Positions 57,931 through 64,000 of a DNA stretch of 64,000 nt are shown here, piece by piece. The notes below the pieces were generated by a model. It worked only from the letters and a program-made list of their open reading frames with translations, made no database searches and had not been told where the DNA came from. Within the stretch, counting starts at the first letter, position 1, and each line of letters opens with the position of its first letter. This DNA is from Tretioscincus oriximinensis (lineage: Eukaryota; Chordata; Lepidosauria; Squamata; Gymnophthalmidae): the NCBI GenBank assembly GCA_022410635.1, contig JAJVDF010000001.1:12418464-12482463 (forward strand), in the 5' to 3' direction. A program made the position numbers and the translations under genes.

Positions 57931-58870
57931 TAAAAACATGTTAATATAGTGGTTTCATTAGCTGCACTCAGACAAGGACTAAAGCTCGAGTATTCCTCCG
58001 CTGAGATTGTCACATGTCTCCATGGCAATTCCAGCATAGCCTTGGGACAGGGATGAAACAGCATATCATTATTCCAGGAAAAAGCATTCTCAACCCACGT
58101 TTTCCCAGACTAGCAATATAGCTTTCCCTAACTAGACAATTGCTTAGATAATGATAATCCATTTTGAGGAAAATGTCATTTTCCACATGTGCACAAAGGT
58201 GAAATAAGTGACTTCTGCACTCATGTGGACATTTCACTCCGGTGGCATTTTGTGCCATTAAAATATCCAGAAGTACCCACATGCTGTTAAAGGTGCAAGG
58301 CCAAATAAGGTAAGTACCTGGCCTTATTTCATCCTGCCACTCTCGATCAAACTGAGGCTGAATCAGCACAAAAAGGGAACAAGGTCTCTTTCTACCATTT
58401 GAGCATGAAGAAGAGCCAGGCCTGAAGAGGGAAGAACCCTATTTGAGTACACCTGGGTACCCATTCCTTTGTTTGGCAGACAATGCTTGGTCTTCTCTTG
58501 AACATAAATGGGACATTAACTTCCAATAATTTCTTTTTCTTATCTGCGTTGTTCTAGCAGGATTAAGCATCTGAGTTGTGCTTTCCTCAGTCAAGACACC
58601 GGAGAGTTCAGGAAAACTCTGGAGTTTTCAAAAATCAGTCTCTTCCAAAATGAGTCAGTTAAAAACTGGCGACTCTCAAACTCGCACATTTTCTTAGGGA
58701 AAATTTGTTTAACCAACATTCCACAACATCATGCATATCAAACCATACAATCTCTATCCAATTACACACACAGTCCAAACACATTTTTACAGAGCATGTG
58801 GCAACCTTTAATCTTTTTGTCTCTGTGATTACTGGAACTGGTAAATGCAGAGAAAAGAAGGCTTGCAATT

Positions 58871-59093
58871 AAGAATGTAAGAGGAGTTTGCTGGATCAGG
58901 CCACAGCACATCTAGTCTACTCCCATCCTGTGGCCCATCAACTGCTTTTGGGCAGCATAAAAAGGAGAAACCTCCATCTGTTCCCAACTTCCCATAATTG
59001 ACATCCAGAGGAATCCTGCCTGATTCTCCAACCTGGAAGTAGTACCTAGGCATTCATTCTAGTGGTAAATGATATACCTGCCCTTAATGAAGT
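58871..59093 (-). repeat. CR1-type LINE 3' end, inverted
   Basis: AAGAATGTAAGAGGAGTTTG, CTGGATCAGGCCACAGCACA, TCTAGTCTACTCCCATCCTG, TCCAACCTGGAAGTAGTACC and GGCATTCATTCTAGTGGTAA, ending ATACCTGCCCTTAATGAAG. Confidence 0.75.
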
Positions 59094-59099
59094 GGATCA

Positions 59100-60900
59100 G
59101 TGTCCTAGCTCCAAATCTGCCTCCTGACTTTCTTTCCTAGATGTAAGCTAGATTGGGAGACAAAATAAAGGCTTGCAGAGATCCACTTTTTCCAGAGAGG
59201 CAGCAAATAGGAACTGAGTAAGGGCAGGTTGTGCCAATTCTTCCCAGCATTCCCCAGCACTGCGCACACCAAGGAACAGAAAAAGGGGTCAGCTTAGGAA
59301 ATGTACAAACTGAGGCCATTTTAACACTTGAATGGAGTGGGCTGATCCTGGTGGAACAATCTCAGCTGGAAGAGTTCTAACTAGACTGGGTAAAGGCCAT
59401 CTGCATTGGTCACCTTACTCCAGGACAAGCCCTGCACCACCTCTGAAGCTCACACAAGCTCCAAAGCTTTGTATGAAGGCTCTGTTGACTAGGAACAAAT
59501 ATTCCTGGCCCCAGAGCCCTAGAGGAAAGATCCTATTGCAGTGCTACTATTGAAATGGGTATGGCTACAAGAATCAAGTGCTGTTCAGTCAATGCAGAAA
59601 ATTTACTTTAGCATTCTCTCCTCATTGTCTTCATAGCTTCTCTGCTGGGAAATGATGCCTGTGCTGTAGTTCCACAGCTGATGCAGAGATAGGCAGCGAG
59701 CATTCAGACCCAATAAGATAAGGGGCTCTACCTGCCTTTCACCAATAGGGAAGTGAGTGAATCACAACAAAGAGGCTCCCATGGCATCACATCTCTATGG
59801 TGGCATGCAATGTTCTACTTCTAATGTGGTTCAACCTGCTTCAAGCAAAGACATATTGCTACAACTAACCTGGATCAAGATAATCCAGACTGATTTACTA
59901 AGGTACATGCATATAAATAGAGTTCATACAGAATATCATCGTACATGTATCATCTGATCTTATTCATGTCGATTTGCTTTATTCTATTTCCTTCTCTTCT
60001 ATTTTTACCTTTTACTGCATGATAAAAAGAGCCCTAGACAAAAAGCAAGATTTTTGTGAAACATGCACATTTCATCAGTAGACAAATAAAAATAACCTCA
60101 ACCCTTATGTAAAAAAACATAATTCACAGCCAGATTCCAACTGTGCCCTCTCATTTCACTTCCTATTTATAAAAACACATTTTTTGCCTCTTAAGCACTG
60201 TGCCTGATCCTTTTCCAAGCCTTCTGGCACTACTTACAAAATACATTATGATGTCACAGAGCCACATAGGTGCAGCTTCCTAGCCCAGAGCAACAGGTTT
60301 TGTGCAGCCTGGCTTTGCNCTTGCCCATAATAAACCATCTGCTTCCTGTGATGCATCCATATCCAAGGCCCCAGGGAAAGGCAGGGTCTTCTCAAATGCC
60401 CCAAAGATGGCATTTCCCCAAGTAAGAGAGACTCTTTCTGCCTGAAGCTAAGGAGGTCAGTAGTCTACACGGCACCAATGATAATCTGGATCAGATCCCT
60501 ATTAAGTTCCCTTTGATCACAAATAGTGGGATTAGACCACATTAATCAGTACTATACCCATACCAGTGTTATCTGTAATGGGTCAAGTAAAGGATCTATA
60601 TCCACATGTAGACCAGGGCTGAGTAAATCTGCACTATAGTACACATTATCTTAGTTCTAATGCTATCCAAGTACCTTAATGTAGCTGCACATCACTATAT
60701 CTAATCCAGATCAAGTAAATGCAGCAGCACAGTGAATAAGAGAGAGAACTGAGAACTTCTAGTCTGCAACTCAATCATCATTTTCCTTCAACAACATGTG
60801 GAAGCAAGAATCTGTGATCAGAAGCACTGGCCTCAGGGTCTGGGTCTATGCATCTCCTTACCCTTCTTGACCTCATAAGGAAGGGCAAAATCCATCCNGC
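59100..60900. other. Intronic stretch with no recognised gene
   Basis: It contains a segment similar to 24550-24590 and further TAATC(C/T)(A/G)GATCA phrases near 60480 and 60700, probably remnants of one low-copy repeat. Confidence 0.4.
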
Positions 60901-60928
60901 CAAAATAGTTCCAGACGTGGGCCTGCAT

Positions 60929-61214
60929 GAATGGCTCATTTGCTAAGGAAATGGTCTCTCNTCTGGGAGATCGGGTTTCAAAGCCCTGTGCCAAACGTGG
61001 GAAGCAGTGAGCACCTTCCACTAGCCTGTAGCTCTAGCCAACCCAGCTATTCAAAAATATGAATTGCAAAAAATTGCAACTGATAGCAAGTAGATACTTT
61101 GGAACCACCACGGCCTGTAAGNCTTTGGGCACAAATACCCTTGTAAGCCTCTTTGAGTCCCTTTGAAAGGTGAGAAAAGCAGGGTATAAGAACCCAGTTC
61201 TTCTTCTTCTTTTT
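60929..61214 (+). repeat. tRNA-like SINE (family B), sense copy
   Basis: The head GAATGGCTCATTTGCTAAGG is A-box-like. GATCGGGTTTCAAAGCCC is B-box-like. The body follows (CTCTAGCCAACCCAGCTATT, GCAACTGATAGCAAGTAGAT, CTTTGAAAGGTGAGAAAAGC) and ends AACCCAGTTCTTCTTCTTCT. This copy sets the family's orientation: tRNA-like 5' head, TTC-repeat 3' tail. Confidence 0.82.
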
Positions 61215-61219
61215 AGTAG

Positions 61220-63230
61220 AGTTTTGTATGGTGAAAGTTTTTTCCAACTACTGTCTGTAATATTGAGAAATCCCCAATTAGGGTTTTCAAATCAAAAGAT
61301 TAGAAAGCAGGGCAAGCATATAAGAAAGCGAAACAAAAGCAGGCTGAAACATTTAAAAGTCACCTTCCAAAACATTCCCGCTTTAACAATACGAATAAGC
61401 ATAGAAAACAGTTATGTTTTACTAAATACTTAGATTTAGTAATGTAACACTGCACCCAATCAGCTCCCAAAGGGTCCTTGATTTCCATGGATTATAATTT
61501 GAGCTTAGATAAACATAATTAGCAAGCTACACCCCAAAATCCAAATTGAGTATACCATTGAAGAGATAAACTTGTGTACGAAGACTCAGGCTGCCTATCT
61601 TTTATTTTTGTTAGTCCCTAAGGTCTGAAAGATCCCCTTGCTAGAAATCCCACGAATAGAAACAAACTACAGGAAGTCCACGTTTCAAAGTTCAAAACAT
61701 ACCATGCCAAAACTAGACTTGCAAAACAGCTGAATGTTTGCAATATCAGGCCTGCAGAAAAGCAAGGCTGCAGGTTTGCACAGAGTGATTTCCAGGAAAT
61801 GATGCCCCCAATTTCCACTGGTGCACACCTCAGAGGTCTCCTGGGATGTACTCTACTAGCACAACTACCCCCACCAAGCAACCCCATCCCTACAGCTCTT
61901 ACCCCACTACTTGGGTGGAGGCAGGGCTATGGAAGAGAAGAAGGCCCTTCTGGGGTTAAGGTTGCCAGGATGGAGGTGTGTCCTGGGACCCAGAGGCAAA
62001 AACAAGAAGGTAAGGCTAATGGGATGAACCCCCATTACAAGTGTTCCTCTTCCACCACAGACTCCCAACTTTACACTACTCTTACCGCAACATGTGGATT
62101 TAAGAATCCAAGGTGATAATAAAGAGAGTTTATTATCTCAACTCAAAATCACTTTCAGGTTACTCCTATGTTAACTTGTCTTGAGTAAAGCTAAATTACT
62201 GGGACATGGTCAACTCCACAGTTCTATAGTTTTTCAATTCTATATTCAGAAATCCACATACAGTGTTTCTGTATCCAGCTAGTGAGAAATAAATAAAAGA
62301 GGAATGNGAAAGAAGATGTGTGTTTTCCTCTACCCTTTGTTTCTGCGTGATCCATGACTAAAGCATTAACAAGCCATATGAGAGGAGATGAATTTAAACA
62401 TGCCTGGCTGTATCTGATACACATTGTATGATCCATGCCACTAAATCCTATGGAACATATTTGCAAAATCCCACAAAACAACAATGCCCTCAGATGNGTC
62501 ACATCTTTTAACAGGAAGATCTGACCAGTTTCTGCCTCAGTATGTTTCCCATAAAGAGCAAAATGAGCAGAATCTCATTTTCAAATTAATAAAGCAAAGA
62601 CAATATTCAACAACAGGACAAAGGAAACCTTTGATCCAAGTAGCATTTTCTAATGGAAACCACAAAAAAGGAATAAGGATGCACCCCAACAGTAATTAAC
62701 CTTCAGAGCCATGAAAAGCTAAGAATTGCCCTGCTAGATTGATTCCAAAATTATGGTAGTCACTGACATCCAATTCTTTTTGAAGCCTTCCAAGGCTAAA
62801 GACCAACAGGACATCATGTGATAAAGTATTCCAAAATCTAACAGTAGCCCTTTTTACATTTACAGAATCCAGAATCCCCATAGTCCACATCATCTGCATA
62901 GGACTAGTGATATTCCAGATCAGGTCTGCCACAACAATGGTGGTCTGTATTAATTGGTACTACAATCATACCAATGACATCTGTTCTGGAACAAGGAGTA
63001 TATTGATCAGGTCTGAATTGTCAGAGGAATGAAGATGCATCTGTCCTTCACCTTCCCCTGCCACCTTTTGAGGATGTTTATGGTATGCAAGCAACGAATT
63101 ATTCTTTCTTATTAGCTTTGTCTTTGGCAATGGAATGTCATTGTGATTTCACCTTACAGAACTGTGAGAATACAATAATACGAATTGTATCCCAACCTTC
63201 TTGAGTTTTGAATTCAGTAACTCCACATGG
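61220..63230. other. Intronic stretch with no recognised gene
   Basis: The frame at 61799-62116 has no motif. A TGATATTCCAGATCAGGTCT phrase near 62909 resembles the low-copy repeat noted near 60480. Confidence 0.35.
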
Positions 63231-63231
63231 A

Positions 63232-63420
63232 GGGCATTGGATATCATAGAATCATAATGGAAGGGACCTCCAAGGTCATTGGGTCCAACCTCCTGCTCAA
63301 TGCAGGATTCACTAAACCATCCCTGTTTGAAGACTTCCAGTGAAGAAGAACTTACCACCTCCTATGGCAACCTGTTTGACTGGTTTATCACCCTTACTAT
63401 CAGAAAGTATAAGGGCTAAT
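63232..63420 (-). repeat. CR1 3' terminus of the ATTCTATGA type, inverted
   Basis: ATATCATAGAATCATAATGG, AAGGGACCTCCAAGGTCATT, GGGTCCAACCTCCTGCTCAA and CAGGATTCACTAAACCATCC. This is the classic CR1 end in reverse, here about 190 bp. Confidence 0.85.
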
Positions 63421-63456
63421 GGTTCCTGATGTGCTTCATTGTCTGTTCTCTATCAT

Positions 63457-63494
63457 CTCTAATAAAGATGTAGATTATTACATCTTTATTAGAG
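63457..63494. repeat. Perfect 16-bp hairpin
   Basis: CTCTAATAAAGATGTA and its exact inverse TACATCTTTATTAGAG are separated by GATTAT. It may be the centre of a small miniature element; no further symmetry is clear. Confidence 0.8.
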
Positions 63495-64000
63495 TGACTT
63501 GCAGAACAGAATTATGCTCCTCCATTAATACCATCCATACTACTAAACGCACCTGATATGATGCTCTGGAACATGAAAATCCAAAATTGCTAATATGGAG
63601 CTAGGAAGGTAAATGCAGAAAGGGCCTATGTACAATACAAACAAAATCAGTTTTAATTGGATATTTGTAGGAATACAGCTGTCTAACGACTACCTTTCAC
63701 TCCATCTTCTGGTACCAATGGCTTTTCTAACTCATCTTCACAAGAGACACCATCACATTCATACCCAGCATGCGTACACAGTTGAAAACGCTCCAGAAAC
63801 TATCACCACTACAGATGAACACCAAATTTTAGAAGCTCCCAACTTTCCTGNAGAGAGAAAAAAATCATATTTCACATCACCCACACCTGAAGTGCCATTG
63901 AACATGGGCAGCAGCACAGAAACATCTAAATCATGCATTCTGCATTGTCTGTTCTCTATTGAGAAAGCAGAAAACAGAAGCTGGGAAGCGGCTTCCTATC

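Larger units (their letters stand above)
43303..64000 (-). other. PLXNA4: PLXNA4 intron 1 (3' part; continues out of the window)
   Basis: This sequence lies upstream of the probable acceptor of the first coding exon. I see no CpG-rich promoter-like island and no candidate non-coding first exon, so the promoter is probably further upstream. The stretch contains CR1, L2 and SINE copies, two GACC-ended palindromic elements and a simple-repeat SINE tail. Confidence 0.7.

Noticed and set aside
1..64000. Search for an undescribed gene system, second host gene, endogenous virus or organelle insert
   Set aside because: Apart from the two PLXNA4 exons, every coding-like signal could be assigned to a LINE, a DNA element or low-complexity sequence.

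Overview
The window is vertebrate genomic DNA and most likely comes from a squamate reptile. It holds two coding exons of one gene, PLXNA4 (plexin-A4), on the minus strand. Everything else is intron, much of it made of transposable elements. Three things point to a squamate: a degraded BovB/RTE retrotransposon, a dense set of CR1 and L2 LINE 3' ends, and tRNA-derived CORE-SINEs whose tails match an L2 3' end. I cannot name the species. About 50 ambiguous bases are scattered through the assembly.

Layout. Positions 1-24973 are the start of PLXNA4 intron 3. I did not recognise the next exon there. This stretch carries CORE-SINEs, one of them split by a 580-bp hAT-like element with an intact 8-bp target duplication, as well as an L1 tail, many CR1 3' ends, L2 pieces and several inverted repeats. 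Positions 24974-25156 are coding exon 3 (61 codons). Positions 25157-42017 are intron 2, about 16.9 kb. It contains BovB, a jockey-superfamily reverse transcriptase fragment, a longer L2 copy, a GACC-ended miniature element, nested CR1 and SINE copies, and a polypurine tract of about 400 bp. Positions 42018-43196 are coding exon 2 (393 codons), with the start codon, signal peptide and most of the sema domain. A probable 5' UTR part of the same exon reaches about 43302. Positions 43303-64000 lie 5' of this exon, within intron 1, and hold more CR1, L2 and SINE copies and two more GACC-ended elements.

How it works together. The exons join in phase 0 and encode residues 1-454 of a plexin-A4, a neuronal semaphorin co-receptor. 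All four LINE pieces with recognisable protein-coding sequence (L1, BovB, jockey RT, L2) lie on the plus strand, antisense to PLXNA4. The repeats form clear nesting orders (hAT in SINE, SINE in SINE, SINE in CR1, CR1 in CR1, palindromic element in CR1), which gives a relative history of insertion. I found no RNA gene, CRISPR array, viral gene or second host gene. The conserved-noncoding suggestions rest on composition and absence of recognised repeats only.
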